This document shows positions 21,763 through 50,500 of a DNA stretch of 64,000 bases, one piece after another. The position numbers and the translations under genes were made by a program. The notes under the pieces were generated by a model. That model was given only the letters and a program-made list of their open reading frames with translations. It made no database searches and was not told where the DNA came from. Numbering within the stretch: the stretch's first letter is position 1; each line of letters begins with the position of its first letter. Source of the DNA: Elysia crispata (taxonomy: Eukaryota; Mollusca; Gastropoda; Plakobranchidae). The stretch is from NCBI GenBank assembly GCA_033675545.1, contig JAWDGP010002498.1:599501-663500 (forward strand), written 5' to 3'.

Positions 21763-22824
21763 ATTAATCATATACACACATCATTATATAGCTCAGTCAA
21801 TGATGCATAATCTAGCAATACTATTTTAAATTTATTCATTTACTTTTTTTTCTGACAAGAATAAAAATGTTTCAAATTGAGATAGATATAATTCTAGCTT
21901 CTATATCAGACTGCTGCCGCAACAAATCGTGCTGTTAAAGCGGTTGCTGGTATTGATGATCTGTGACTGCGGAGAACTTGACTTCAAAGCGTGTGGTGAC
22001 AATTGTTAGAATCCCCTTGTCACTATGCTGATTTTGAAAGTTTCAAGTTGCTGCTTTCTTTGCAATTCTTGATGAATTGAAAGTCTTTGATACAGTAAAA
22101 CATTTATTTGATGCTTCTTACATATCTCTAACATAAGATTCAAAAGTTGTATTTTTAAAGGTTTCATTGTAGTGAATCTTCCAGTTTGTCTTTAACTTTC
22201 AATCAATATTCTTTATAAAATAATATCCCTGTTCTCTTGATCATTTAGGCTCGCTGGCGTCCATCACTTACCTAATAATAATAATGCATGATTGTTTCAA
22301 ATTGAGGCACATACGCTAAGAAATCTGTTGTCTTGCTAGCTGCCATCCTTTTACGTCAGAGGCAAATGATGAAATAAATATTGTAAATGATGCATTCTTA
22401 AGGAATGGTTTTAAAAAGATACAAATTGCGGTACAATGATGTTCTTTTTTTTTTTTTAAGTTTAATATCATAATACCGGCCTTGACACAGTAACAGGCAA
22501 ACCGGATCTGGATTCGATAATAAAACATAACCCTGAAATAACGATTACGATGATTATTTACAGAAAAAAAATGATATCGAAACTTGGTTAAGTTCAAGGT
22601 CAAGACACCTAACATTTCCGCAACAAATCGACTTTTTCATTCCATCTTAACCAGTAAACACAAAGTTTGATACATTAAATTTTTGAAACATTTGAATTAA
22701 CTTTTTTGGACAACTACTTAAAATAAGATAATTTGTTATGTATCTTATTCTTTTTTTAAATTATAGATTGTATTGAAATCTTTTTTTTTTCTTCGAAACT
22801 TATCTCATCCAAGGGGAGGCAATG

Positions 22825-22839
22825 GTCTCCAATAGCAAC
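22825..22839. promoter_or_regulatory. RFX X-box-like motif upstream of CFAP57
   Basis: The site reads GTCTCC-AAT-AGCAAC. The right half matches the RFX consensus RGYAAC exactly, the left half matches GTNRCC with one mismatch, and the 3-base spacer is allowed. It lies about 60 bases before a strong donor (CAG|GTAAAT, exon end 22897) that would close a CFAP57 5' UTR exon. The matching acceptor is at 23726-23727, 25 bases before the start codon. RFX sites close to the start of transcription are characteristic of ciliary genes. Confidence 0.5.
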
Positions 22840-23752
22840 ATTTGACAACTTTCCTGTGGGTCTTGATCATAGAGGCTGACTTGTTCGCCAGTTTCAGGTA
22901 AATCTTTCATGTTTCCTTTGAATTACTGCATATCAACACAATGTTAAATTAAAAAACAGTATAAATTAGTCTTTAATGTTCCAACTTGCTCAAAGATATC
23001 TGTTCCCCAAATAAAATTGAACTAAGGCTGATCTGTAGAAGTAGTGTGTATTTCAAGTATATGAATCAAAACATTGTCCTTTACTAATACTTATATTTTT
23101 ATCGCTTGATATGTTGCTTTATACATCTCTGAATGAAGGCTAGAACTAAGTTCATTTGCAAGAGTCATTTAAGATGAATTATGAGTTTGTAATGAAGTTG
23201 TAACAATATGTGACACAGGTTTAATATTGCATGTGTTGTTTCTTTTTTTAAATCATATTCACGTCTTTCATCACTAAAATTGCACACGATAATATCTTAC
23301 TACAGTTTTCAATGTTCTTCAAAGATAAATTATCACAATATCAGAGTTTTTTCCACAATTTAAGATAGATGCCCTCAGTGAGGACTGATTATGTGATACT
23401 CCACAAGTTTTAATCCTGACTAGGTCTAAATTCAGTCAAACCTGTCTGTCTAACAATATATTGCTAAGAAGACAATTGAATATACTAAAATGAGTCTTGT
23501 TGATTTATCAGAATTAGATGAAAAGTATTTATACCATATCCTTACTTTCTACAAAGAATATATCAACAATGATTGTTAGATTCCTTCTCATTTTTTAAAA
23601 ATCTAAATATCTTAACTTCTTCAGAAAGAATATGTTTTTGAATCAAACTCTTAATGGAAAAAATAAAGGTTACAGCACATTCTGTACTATTTAAACCAGT
23701 CAATAAATTTTAATCTTTTTTTTTCAGGTAGTTGAGAGGGAAAGAAGCCAAG

Positions 23753-38090
<14,338 letters not shown>

Positions 38091-41000
38091 GAAGACAAGC
38101 AATATCCCCCTGTACATACTGACATAATCACGATTAATGCCAACACCAACTTTTGAAAAGGGAGCTATTTTTATGAAATATCAGTATCAATATACAAGCT
38201 TGTAATGCTGTCAGTTAAGTTTCTGAAGGGCAAAAAAAATATTATAAGTCTAAACGAAATATTCCACGATATCAAGTGATCTAGATTCTGCTTCAATGAC
38301 ATGGTCTAGGACTTCCAGAATATTAAAAATTTCTGCATCATAATTATTTAGTGGCCTGATCTGCTTGTGAATTAGTTTTCATACAATGGTACATTCGCCT
38401 TAAATGACACAAAATATTTTTTTTTTCACTTTCATTGAACATGTTAAAAAACCATACTGGGATCACAAGTGTATCATTTCTTATCATTTACTTCATGCAC
38501 TCATGCATTTTTACAGTTAAGTAAGGATTATATCATTACATTTTATCACAAAAGTTGAAAATGAGTAATACTTTCAAAATGAAAAAGCTACTTACTGAAG
38601 GTGGTAATTTATTACACAGCATTTTAGAAAATCTGATAATTTAAAAGAAATGTCAGTCACTTCTCAAATATTTAAATTCAAGATTATAGAAGTTGTTGGA
38701 GTGATTCACTTCCTGAGTTTATTAACAAATTTATATGATCATGTCTTTACAACTGTGATATTGTAACATTTATACAGTTTTTCGGATAAAGTGTACAAAT
38801 ACATTTCTACAAAAAAAAATTCTTTTTCATGTTACTTTATTTTTGTTAAAAAATTGTACAACCAAAGTCATTGACCAAATTTTTTTTTTATTTCAAAATT
38901 GTAAAATAAGCAGAGCACATGCAACACAGTGTAAATGCATACAAACTCTCAAGTGGTGGCCCTCTAACTCAACCAAATAGTTTTGTCACACCATGTAGGG
39001 AATAAATAATTTAGATTATTACTGCCTGGAAGGATTGCCATTAAATCAAATTGAATGAAGGCTGATTGAACCTGTTTTATTCTATATTTGTGTCACATTT
39101 TACATTCTATACAAATGCTATCGTATAAACATCCTACCTTCAGAATTGTCTCTATAGTGCTACACACATTTTTATTGCCATTTATCAATACTTAAAATAT
39201 GAATGAGTATGAGTGAGTACAAATCCCAGTGGCAAGCTTTGCATCTATGAAAACTATCTCATAACTTGTTTCGCCCTTAGGTGTGTACAAATTTTTAGAG
39301 TCATCGGTATGGCAGTTCTGAGTTTGTTTGTGTTAGCAATGTGCATAACAAATTCATGATTAAAAGCAAAGGCTATTTCTCTAAAACTAAAAATTTCCCT
39401 ACCAGGAATGCTTTTGCATTTATATTTTAACAATCCTCTTATCAAAGTAAATAAAAAAAGTCACGAATCTCCAACATTATCTAAATTTAAATCTTACTTT
39501 CCTCTATATTTGTGCTATAAAACAGACTATGGCTGTGTGCCCTTTATGAAACCTTGATCTGTCTGGTAATTTGCTCTGGAGGACATGTTAATTTTGAGTT
39601 TTTATATGCATACATATACAGTCCTTCATAATTAAGTAGAACATAGGTTCTTGAAAATCATGACTTCATCACATCAAAATTTTCCTGTGATGATACATGT
39701 ACTCAATCACTCATAATCTTAACTCATAACAACGGAACTAGGGAATATAACAACTAATCTTTTCCTAAAGTATCATTATAGCAAGGGCTGCCGTTATTCC
39801 CGCAAAAGGGGATAATGAATTTATTGTGATGAATGGAGATAAGTGGTTTTTGAAAAATGTGAGTGACTCAGTGAGATGTATAGGTCTTTCGTACCACAAG
39901 CAGCGTGCTGGACCACACACTATGTGATACTAGAGCTCTGGTGACACTGGTGATACTGATAGTAGGCCAAGACCACGCTTTAAGTTAACAGGAGGGAACT
40001 GTGTTGAGAAAAGGCACGAAAGCGAACATCTCATGTTTTTTTTTGTACCGTAGCAATGCAGGCAAGACAAAATGCTCAAGATTTTTATCCTATGGTACTT
40101 TGGTACTTTCTTTCCTTTGTAACCTCAGATCTAGTTGTCGTTATTACAAGGGGGAAAACGTATCGATGCTCATTATTGCAGAAATAAATTGAATGACTTA
40201 AATAAAGGAAAAACGGGGATTTTCAGATCTGTCGTTATAGCAATGGTTGTCACTATTACTGTATTAGAAGTGTTGTTAAATATGGGTTCCACTGTAGTTG
40301 AATAAGTACATATGGTGATAACCTTTTTACTTGACTCAGATGCCTTCTAATTAAATAAAAAAACACCTTAAGGTTAGAAAGAAATCAATATGTTTTCATT
40401 AACAAAATGTTCAACATTTTTGTAATGAATTAGAATTAGACCATATGTCAGCAAATGTCAATGCATGTAAAGATCATAAAAATTTAAAGCAATTCTTTTA
40501 CGTTTAGCTAAAATACAACATCAGACAGATTAACAAATTATGAAAATTATCAAACAAAGAACTGTCTAACTCAATTAGCCAAGTTGTCTAAATTAATGTC
40601 AACCGCAAGCTCTTACCAAAACCCTCTTAGTCGCCCTATTCCATCCAAAGATGGGGGTCTTCCAACTTTCACAAAGACTTTAAAGGGACTGCATTTTAAT
40701 TATCTCTATCACATTCTACCATTATGGATCACAAGTAGATGGATTTTTTAGAAATAGAAGAACATAACCTGTCCACACTGGGATCACCTCAACCTTTTCT
40801 ATTTTTCTATCAAACTTAAGCCCCCTGTTGAGCAAGGCAGTTCTGAGAAGAGGCCCTAATCTAACCTATTAATAGTATATGAGAAACCTTTTAATAGTGT
40901 TATAAATATTTAATATTTAAATAAATGGTACTGATTCACACCTCTATGTATAATTTAACTCATCAACCTCTACCAAAGTGAATCATTATATGAAAGTAGC

Positions 41001-44000
41001 ATCACATACACTGATCAAGATATAAAACCAATGTTCAAAATCTTATTATAGACACTGCAGAGAAACTTAGGGATGAGATTTACATGGACTCTTCAAAAAC
41101 AGCAAATGTTCTCCATGAAGTCAAAGAATCCAAAATGCTTGACAGCAAGTTCAATACGTTTTGGCAAACTAAGAAAATTGAGTAGTCTAGACTTTCTCTC
41201 TTGTACTAGTATACTGATAAGTAAAAGACACACAAGTAATAATACATGTATCACATTAAAGAGAACACAAACAGTTCTTTTAAAAATAACACTGTTTTTA
41301 ATTGTATAGAAAACTATAAAAAAATCTTTATAAATTTAAGCCGTGCAACAAAAGATGGTTTTCAACGAAGGCGAAAAAATTGTTTTAAAAAAATATGACG
41401 GAACATACAAAACAAATCTAGCTGAGAATACTATTTATAACAGAGGATTGAAAATGAAACGCTGCTGAAAATTAAATGTACACCATTGTAGAGTGGAATC
41501 CGCTTAGCTCGACATGCTCTTAGAAGAAAAAATTGTGTCAAAATACAAATCGAAATTATGATGAGTAAAAATAAAGAGAAAAATACTAACAGCAAAGACA
41601 AATAGGAAAATATTGAGTGATGGAGGGAATAAAAGAAGGTCAATGTGTCGAATCTACTACTCAATTGTCTCCCTTGTTAATTTTTTTTAGCAAGAAACGG
41701 GGTATTATGTATTGTTTCTGTCATTTCATTTTATGGTAAACAGTAAATTTCTAGTCAACATCTGCTAGGAGTTTGATCCTATCTCACGGCTATGGTTTTT
41801 ACTTGCCATGTCCATGGTTTGACAGAATAGCACTGAGTAATCAAAAGTGTGGTTGTTTCAATGTCATTTCAAGCATGAATGAAGAAAGTCATGATTGCTG
41901 TGTTTAGACAATCAAAGCTTCCAGTGATGTTATTATATTAGCAACATACAATGAAAAGCATTCCACACTGCGACGCTGTCTCTGCTTACAGCATCAATCA
42001 GCCATGGATCTAAGTTAGGCCTCGCCCACATCGCACAGCCAGATAAGTATCATGGTGCCAATCAGCAGACTCTGTCTTAGTCTCTAGACATGGGGCGATA
42101 GGGAAAAGGGGTTTCGGCTGAGTAAAAAACATATGCCAATTGCTGAGCCACTGATAAGTGTTAGGCCTTCAAATTTTCCTCTCTACTTCTTAATAGTTTT
42201 GTTATGAGACCTCAATGCATGCAACAGCCTTAGCAAGATGCTGTGCAAGATGGAGAGACAGAACAGTGTGGTAGGGCTGGTAGGCAATTAAATTTGGCTA
42301 GAAGGTCAATGTCCTCTTGCAATAGGGCATGGCGGTGATGCGTTGACAATGTTTGCAGATTGGAACCCCAGTACTCCTCTCACTGGCCGATGCCAAGTCT
42401 AGATCTAGGCCTGATAGAAGATCAATGAGGATTGGTGCTTTGAACTGAGACAGTGTTGATAGAATGATAGGTAGACCTACAAGGATGGGAAAAATCTGGT
42501 ACTGCATATGTAAAAATCCTATGGAAAGGGACATAGGAGATGTTAACTCACTGAATAATTTTCCCATGCCTTACATGGAATCGGCGATTTTCTCAGGGAG
42601 CCGATCCCGTGCAGCACTCGGGATGGCCTTACATAATTTTTTCTCACTGGCTACTGTGTCTAACGCTTAAGTGATTACCCTCTATGGAAACAGCATCTTA
42701 GTTTAGATGTGCAGACAGGAGTGGAGAAGAGCTGATACTTTTTTTAATAAATTTTTTTCCTGACCTCACTACTATGAGGTACAGCCACACTAGATCTAGA
42801 TCTATAAACTTCACATGCAGGCAAATTGTGTAATAGATTAATTTTTTGTGTTCAGCTATATAAAAATTGTCCACATTAAAAAAAATCATTTTAAAAAAGC
42901 AATTAATATTTAGTATTCAAATTTGTTTTAATTCAAATCTTTATTTTTTTAAATTTGTGCGGCCAAATTTCATGTAAGTTGATTAATTAGGAATATCAGG
43001 GTAATTTTTATTAAAACTGCCCTGAAACTCTGGCCTTCATCAGTTGTAAACCTAAAAATAGCCAGGTTAAACCCTCAGTATAATCGAGGCTGAATTTGCT
43101 TAGCACAATTAATGGGGGGAGGAGATGGATGAAAATTGCGGAATTTTTTTTTTCCTCCCCATTTCTCACACTTCCTACTGGGCTTGTTTAAAACTTATAG
43201 CATGCATATCGATAAAGAGTATTTTACTATTTAGAACATTGAAATAGAGATGGGTTATTCGGGGGTTGAGATTTAACACAATAAGCCTATCTATTTATGA
43301 CCAGCAACTTCAACAAATACTTTAAAATGAAAATAATATCAAATGCAATGTAGTGAGTACCTTATATTTCAAGTAACTTGAATGATAAAAATAGTGGAAA
43401 TTTGTCAACGAGTGGCAAAAAAGAAAAACTGATTCCTCCATAATTAAAACCATCCCAAAACTTGTTTCGAAATATAGAACTACAGACACATCTAACAGGA
43501 AATGCTCACCCACTAATAACTAAATTAAAAAAAAAAAAACTAGCTCTCACTCATGTTCATGAAAAGTGAATAAATTAAAGGTAAACAAGATCAAGACTAT
43601 ATGGTAAGCCTCTGAATAGTTTTAACTCCTAAGAATCTTATATTAACAAGAGCAGCTATGAGGCTTCAAATTATCTTCAACAATGATTCTACAATTTCAC
43701 AATTTGTCTGCAGAGTATTTCCTTTTTAATAAGCAAAGTCATACATAAAATCTATAAAATAAGGCCATTCCTTTACTGCTGCATTTGAACTATAACACTA
43801 TCCTAAAACAATCAAACTGAAATATGTCAAAGTATAAAAAGAATTCACATAAATTCTGATCACCTTGTATTAACTGTAAACAAAGATTCAACTGCTTGTT
43901 TTTTATTTAATTTAAGAATGAAATTGAAAGTAAGTTTGAGTCTACTACTTTTGTAACATAAAATGATCAATCTGTATTTCAAAACAAACACAATCTAGAA

Positions 44001-44506
44001 CTCTAAAATAACAGCCTTTCAAAAACCCAAGCATAATTTAATAGTAAGTAGACCATGCCAACCAATCGCGGGTACTCACTACAACAGTAAAACAATAAAA
44101 CAAACAAGTAAATTAGAAGAAAAACAAAATCACACAAAAAAAATTCATCAAATTCGTTTCTTAAAAAGCAATATATTTCAACAAAAAAGAAATTTCAAGA
44201 ACTATTATTGAGATTTAAAAAAAAATGACAATAAATTTTCCTCTGGAATGTTTTAAAAAATTAAAAAATACACAAGTATAAACTGAAAAGGAGATAAGAG
44301 CGGGGGATAGCAAAGTGAGAAAGAACTGTAGGAAGAAGAAAAAGAATAAAGAAAAAATTATCCATGCCCAACTATTGTCCATGACTTAATACACCCCACA
44401 AAGATTATTGATATCAATTGCCACACATTACTGCCAGAAAAGGGGGAAAAATTATATAATAAAGTTGGTAAATCAAATGTTACACCATGTCTAGGGATAA
44501 TTTTGT
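38091..44506. other. Intergenic between convergent CFAP57 and TECR
   Basis: The left part holds the CFAP57 3' UTR (possible AATAAA at 39001-39006) and the right part the TECR 3' UTR (minus-strand ATTAAA at 44037-44042 or AATAAA at 43902-43907). Between them no ORF is recognisable. A TIR-like end CTACAGTGGAACCC on the minus strand near 40300 and a similar GAGTGGAATCCGCTT at about 41493 point to decayed pogo-like elements, but I could not pair their ends with confidence. The block 41980-42680 is richer in GC and has two overlapping 70-90 codon ORFs of unknown meaning. Confidence 0.5.
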
Positions 44507-47500
44507 CTACAACAAAAAGGGCACAATTGCACGCCGATGACGAGGATAATCCTTGAATTCTTTCAAGTAGTTACGGTGCTTGCCCTTTGCCCAGACAGCC
44601 ATTTGATAAAAACCAGCCAAGCAGAAAAGACCAGCTGTAAATAGAAAAAATGATGATTTTCATGACCCACAAGATGTTTTTTTTTAAATATCATTTCATG
44701 TCACTGATAATTAAAAATATAAAAAAAAAAAGGTCGATATAATGCTGTCCAGTAACTCGAACTCAGATGATTCAAAGTTACTTTAAAGCACTGACTTCAA
44801 ATGAATTACTGCTCCCAAGCAATACTAATTGGTACTCTAAGCTAAAAATTAAATTGCAGTTATGCTTCCAATTGTTATAGTTAAAGGTGGATATTTTGAT
44901 TCTCAGAATTTTAACGTCAAATTCAATTCTACAGCTTGATTTTTACTGAAATTATGTAATTTTGAAATTTGAAAAAATTGCCCAAGTTGCTTAACTACCC
45001 AACATACCATTTTGTGGTCTAATATATCTAAATAAATAATCATCCAAAGTTATTTTTTTTTGCATTACTACAAATTTTCTAAAAGATAGGAAATTAAATT
45101 TGGATAAGAAAAAAAACATGCTTTTATCCTTGCAAACTCCGAAAAATGAAATTTCGACCCTTTTCCACAAAGTAATAAAAAAAAAAACAATCAAGGTGGA
45201 CTGCAAGTATAGTAAAACCCATCTACTTGTTCCTCACAACAAACTCGACATGTATGCCTCAAGAAACTGACACTTTTCTAGTGATTAATACTATTAAATT
45301 CAAGCTATAAGCACAGAAAAAAATAAGTTTTTCCATCAAGAATGCATGACCTACAATCACTTAAATAAGAGAGACACACATGTATAGCACTTTCAAAGTC
45401 ATAAAAAAAAAATCAAGGCTATTTGAAATAGAATTAGTAAAAACAAGGACAGGTGCCTTAAACCAAAACACTATGGCAACTACTCCATTACTTACCACTA
45501 ACTGAGACCAAATATTTTTGTCATTTGAACTTATGAGATAAAATTTAGAACAAATACATATTACATGCTATTGACAATGATATGACAAATAGAATTATGA
45601 AAACCTATTTCTTACAAAGCTGCCTTATCATATGTAAAAAATAAACTTATCCGATCAGTTTGAAGGACAATTTTGAGCTGATCAAAACCATTGATATGAT
45701 AGGCTTTAATTATAGATAGGAATTATTCTATAAAGCAGTGTGGTATAAACTGAACATAAGTAATGCTAACTTTGCGCTACTACACTGCCTTACATATGGC
45801 CTGAGAAAACCCTAAATGAGAAATACTGTACAAAATATAACCAAACGATTATGCAAGGTTTTTTTTCTTTCGTTTCACAAAATGAAAATTGTAGGCTAAG
45901 TCTTGATTTTCTAAGTATCATATATTGCTGCAAATGCAATACATTCCAACTCAAAATGTTAAATATTTAGTGAACAGCAAATACTATTTGTTTTCATTAC
46001 CAGGTAAGCATTGAGTCATGACAGTGAAACCAATCCATGACCAGAACTCATAGGTGTAGTTGGGGCATGAGACAAGGTTAAACATCCAGGTAAATGGATT
46101 GGAGCTTGCCTTTGGAATGCGTCGCTCCTTGGTACCTGTAAAGAATAAAAACAATAAAACCAATTTCTCTTGCTTGTTTATAATATAAAAAATACGAGCC
46201 AGTGACGAATTTTCAGTTCTTTCAGCAGTGGCATTTTGTAGTGAATTTTATGGAGAAAAAAATGCATAATTCTCGAATTCTGTTGAAAAACAAAAGTATA
46301 AAAAAGATATAATTTACAGCAGCTTAAAGATCTGTTTTCATGACCATTGGTTTTCTTAATTGAAAATATGAAACAAAACTAATAGCACTCCAAAAGAAAA
46401 GCACCTACCTGGTGGACGCAAACTTCTGAACGCCAAGTGAACAGAAAAGTTTCCTAATTCTGAAAGCTGAAAATAATACAAGTCTTTCAATTGAAATCCC
46501 TTTTTAGCTTTAATAAAAAATGCAAAAGAAATTTTTTATTTGTTTAAAATACCCTGCTCTCAATTGAACCGACAGAGCATATGATGAGTAAGTTCAATAA
46601 AAACTAATATAAATAGAAAAGAAGTGCTTATAAAGCAAATGCACTTCATTATTCTTTTCACAAAACTAACCTTCCCTGATGATATTACTTTTCTTTTTCT
46701 TGTTTTTTTTTAAACTCAATTTATAATCAATCCAAAGAAGTTGATAAACTATACTCCAAGAAGATTACTTTACAATTGAAAACAATAAGGTAATGATATC
46801 ATGGTCTAGCAAATAGCCCATATGAGCGAGATGTCTAAAGTATAAATTTAATAAAAACAGCATTTAAAGGAAGATAAAGTCCTCTTTGGCTTACTATCTA
46901 AAGGGAAAAAAAACTCACATTTACTCTTAAAAAAAAACCCTGATAATTTCAAAAAACTTTTACCATAAGAAGTTCACAAAAACTGCGTTGCTCTCAATCA
47001 TAGTCAATGCAATTTGAATGTGATATGAGGGACAATTGACTCATTTGGATCTAGAGCTAAACATACTGAAAAAAGAAAGTTAACAGTACCACGTAACCTA
47101 AATAAACACGGTCATTCTTCCAGAGGCTTGATTCTCATAGGTGAAAGAAAATTTAAAACAAGAAGACATCAGATTGAAACTTACAATGAATAATGCAAGG
47201 CCTGCGTATATTTGCTTCTCGCCATATGCTGTAAAAAAATGTAGCAGATTTTGAGATAGATATATTATTTGCTACAGAAATGTTTCATGCGTAAAATTCC
47301 AACAGTTAGGTATTCAATTTATTTATGCAGTCATCTACTGCATGGCTTTAACTTTTAAATCTTTAATAATCAATTGCATTATTTGTAGTTCTTTTGTAAT
47401 CTTAGTCTCATTGTGTCTAGTAATCACAATATAAATAGAATATTCATGTTTTACAAAAATTCCAGTGAATATGCAAAAGCTTTTCTTTGCCATAACAACA

Positions 47501-50500
47501 TGTATGCATCTGGATTTTCAAAGCTCCATGATACATTTTCTTTGGATATGATTTCATTCATTTTAAGCTGAAATAGCCCAAGATATAAAGTCTGTTTTTG
47601 TTGCACAAAAAAAGTATGTTTCTCGTCAGAATAAGTAAATAAAATACGTCTAGGAAAATTGTATCAATTAAACACAATATTCACTAAACCCCCACCTATA
47701 TTGTCCGCCATCGCCCATATGGACCACTACATTGTGTAGCTATATCAACCTGGCCGGAAATCTTGTGTAAACTTCATTTACATTTAGAGAACACTTTAGA
47801 CTTTGTATTGGTTATTTTATTATCTAAAAATAGGCATCGAAATTGACTGATTTTTTTTTTCTTTTCAGCAATTTTAAGCAATTTCAAGGCTAATCTAAAT
47901 CTCATCTTTGAATTAGGACGGATGATCCCTTGAATCATCTCAGAGATGCTACAGAAACCTTTTGTTATGGTTATCCCTACAATCAATATGAAAATAATGA
48001 CCATAGCCCATTTGAGATCGGGATTCAGATTGCAATGTTGAGATGGTGGTGGAGTGGGATTTCGATGGTGAAAAACTGAAATGGTGTTTTATGAAAAATC
48101 CTAGTTTTTTTTGCCAGTTTGTTTCAAAATTTCATCTCATTTTGTTTGATTGTAATATTTAAGAAAAAAATTGTATATGGTCTTTGTGTGGAGTTATGTC
48201 CCTTCTGTTCGGGTTAGGGCATTACCTTAGCTGGAGTTACTTAGGTGGGACTGAGTTAACCAGTCTTATCATCAGCCTTCAAATTATTCATACACAGAAC
48301 ACTCAAACTTACAAGGAGGAGTATAGAGAGGATGATTCACAAAGTAGGCAACAAATGCAGCAAATCCCCAATAGTAAGACGAATTCTTTGGAAAAGGAGA
48401 AAAAAAAAGGACAAAAACATTCCATTAATAAAAAGCTCTTCATCATCTATTAAAAAAGTAGTCAATCAAGATTTAAATGTGAGTGGTTTAATGATTTGGG
48501 CTTTCTCAAGAAACAATATTAATACAGAAAGGGAAATTGTTCATAAAGATGGAAGGTTAAGAAATATCTTTTAGCAACTAATGATGTAATGTCAAAAAGA
48601 AAAAAAAAATTCAGTCACAAACCTGAGAATGATCAGCAAATTGTAAAAACAGTAAAACAATTACCTTAAAAATATTGAGGATGGGCATCGTGGCATGAGA
48701 AAACCTATGGACAAATACTGTCTCCAACAAGCGTTTTGCATAATGGAAGCTCCAGCAGGCAGCAGCAATACTATAAACAAATAAACATTTAAGACTTGTT
48801 TTTGTGTTTTGTTTATGGAACATTTGAATGCAAATATAAAATATTCTTTTTTTCACACTTAGAGAGAAATTGTCTAGCTTAAAATCTGAATGATCAACTT
48901 TTGTCAAAAGGATGAAAAAATATGTCTTACCTAAACCTTTATACTAAAAAATTATTGAAATCAAAAGCACAGTGCAATATAGATAGTTTTAGTTTGTTAT
49001 ACTCAAAATAAAAAAGAACATACTGAACAACTTTAGCATAAGGTTTGCCTGATGCACCCGCTCCGTATATCAAAGCAGGTCTCATGTAAAATATCAAGTA
49101 AATAAACAACGGTCCAGCATATTCTGTAAGGAACACCTGGATTGATTAAAAAAAAATACATACAAAATACGTCCATGTGTGTGTATAATAAAATGAAGCA
49201 AAATCACCAAAACAAGAAATAATTAAAAAATAAAAGCATTTCTCTTTCCTTTAAATTATTTAAAATTTAGCAAAAGTGAGATGAGGCAAAGTAAAATTTT
49301 TTTTACTAATGTATGTATCATTAACTTTTAAGAATTTGAAGGATATACTATACCACATTAAAAAACATCCACATTATATTTTAGAGTTTCAACAACAAAA
49401 CTATTGTGCATTTATATTAGAGGAAGCTGGAAAATGAAAAGAGAGTATACATAAAGAATTAAACATAGTTATTACTGCACATAAAGTGCAAGTATATAAT
49501 TTGGATAACCAACAAATACATAATATTTTCAAAGCTACATTAGATTTTTTTAAAACTTACAGTTGTCCATCCCACTTGCGGGCCAAGATCCTTAAAGAGC
49601 AGTTTGCCATTGTTATCAACTCCAATCTGTCCCAAGGTTTCCTCATCTTTTAGCATTTTACCACCTTGTTGACATAGGAAAGGACTTAGCTTTTAGAACT
49701 ATACCTCTAATAAAAAAAAGTTGGAAAAGATTTATTTCAAAGAATGAGATGGCAGTTATTAATAGACGACAATAACTTTGATTTTTAATCAAGATTTTTT
49801 TTCCAATAATTTTTTTGTGTGGAATGTCTACATTTTTTAAAACCTTTCTTAATATCATAGAAAGATTTATCTCCTTCATCTTAATATAAATGAAATGGTC
49901 ATTATTGACAGGAGACTGTGATGAAAGTCAAAATTACTGGGTGATTTTTTAAAACAAATATGATCACATCAGAATTTCTTTTACTTTTAGATTAAAATCT
50001 AAGAACAAACTTTTAGTTTGTCAGATCATCCCTTCTGAATGCATCTAGATGCACACTGTCACCCATTTTATCACACTGATCATAAAATCCAATTGCCACA
50101 TCAGAAGCTGTCTTATAAACTATACCATTATAGAAGTCATCATTAATAGACTTAAATATGTGTGTCAGTGCTAGCACTCAGAAATGAAGTATCACAGTTT
50201 ACATTTTATCCTTTTATCATAGTCAAAGTGTTAAGGAAATTTAGAATAATTCATAAATTATACAGATTATGTCGTAGTTTACATTTTGTCAGTTTTTTTT
50301 TCCCTCAAACGACATCTTCTAAGTAGCCAAAGTAAATGAGACAATTGCCCTAGAAAGACTGCAAGAATTATTATATTTGGCTATTTTAAAATAGAACCCA
50401 ACTTATTCGAAGGCAACAATAAGCATGGTTTCTTGCAGTCTGCATTTTATAAAGTAAAGACCAGCAGTTTGCATGAATAAAAAAACAGTTAAAACAAATA

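Noticed and set aside
41490-41660. Second pogo-like element starting GAGTGGAATCCGCTT
   Set aside because: The left end resembles the TIR at 28121, but no inverted partner could be identified at the right. It is treated as a decayed fragment.
42298-42670. Overlapping ORFs of 89 and 68 codons on opposite strands
   Set aside because: The region is richer in GC, which lengthens chance ORFs. Neither has a recognisable domain, splice-consistent partner or conserved motif.
48184-48453. 89-codon plus-strand ORF
   Set aside because: It overlaps, on the opposite strand, the TECR exon at 48313-48385, which reads [20 protein letters not shown] in the right phase. The plus ORF is a shadow.
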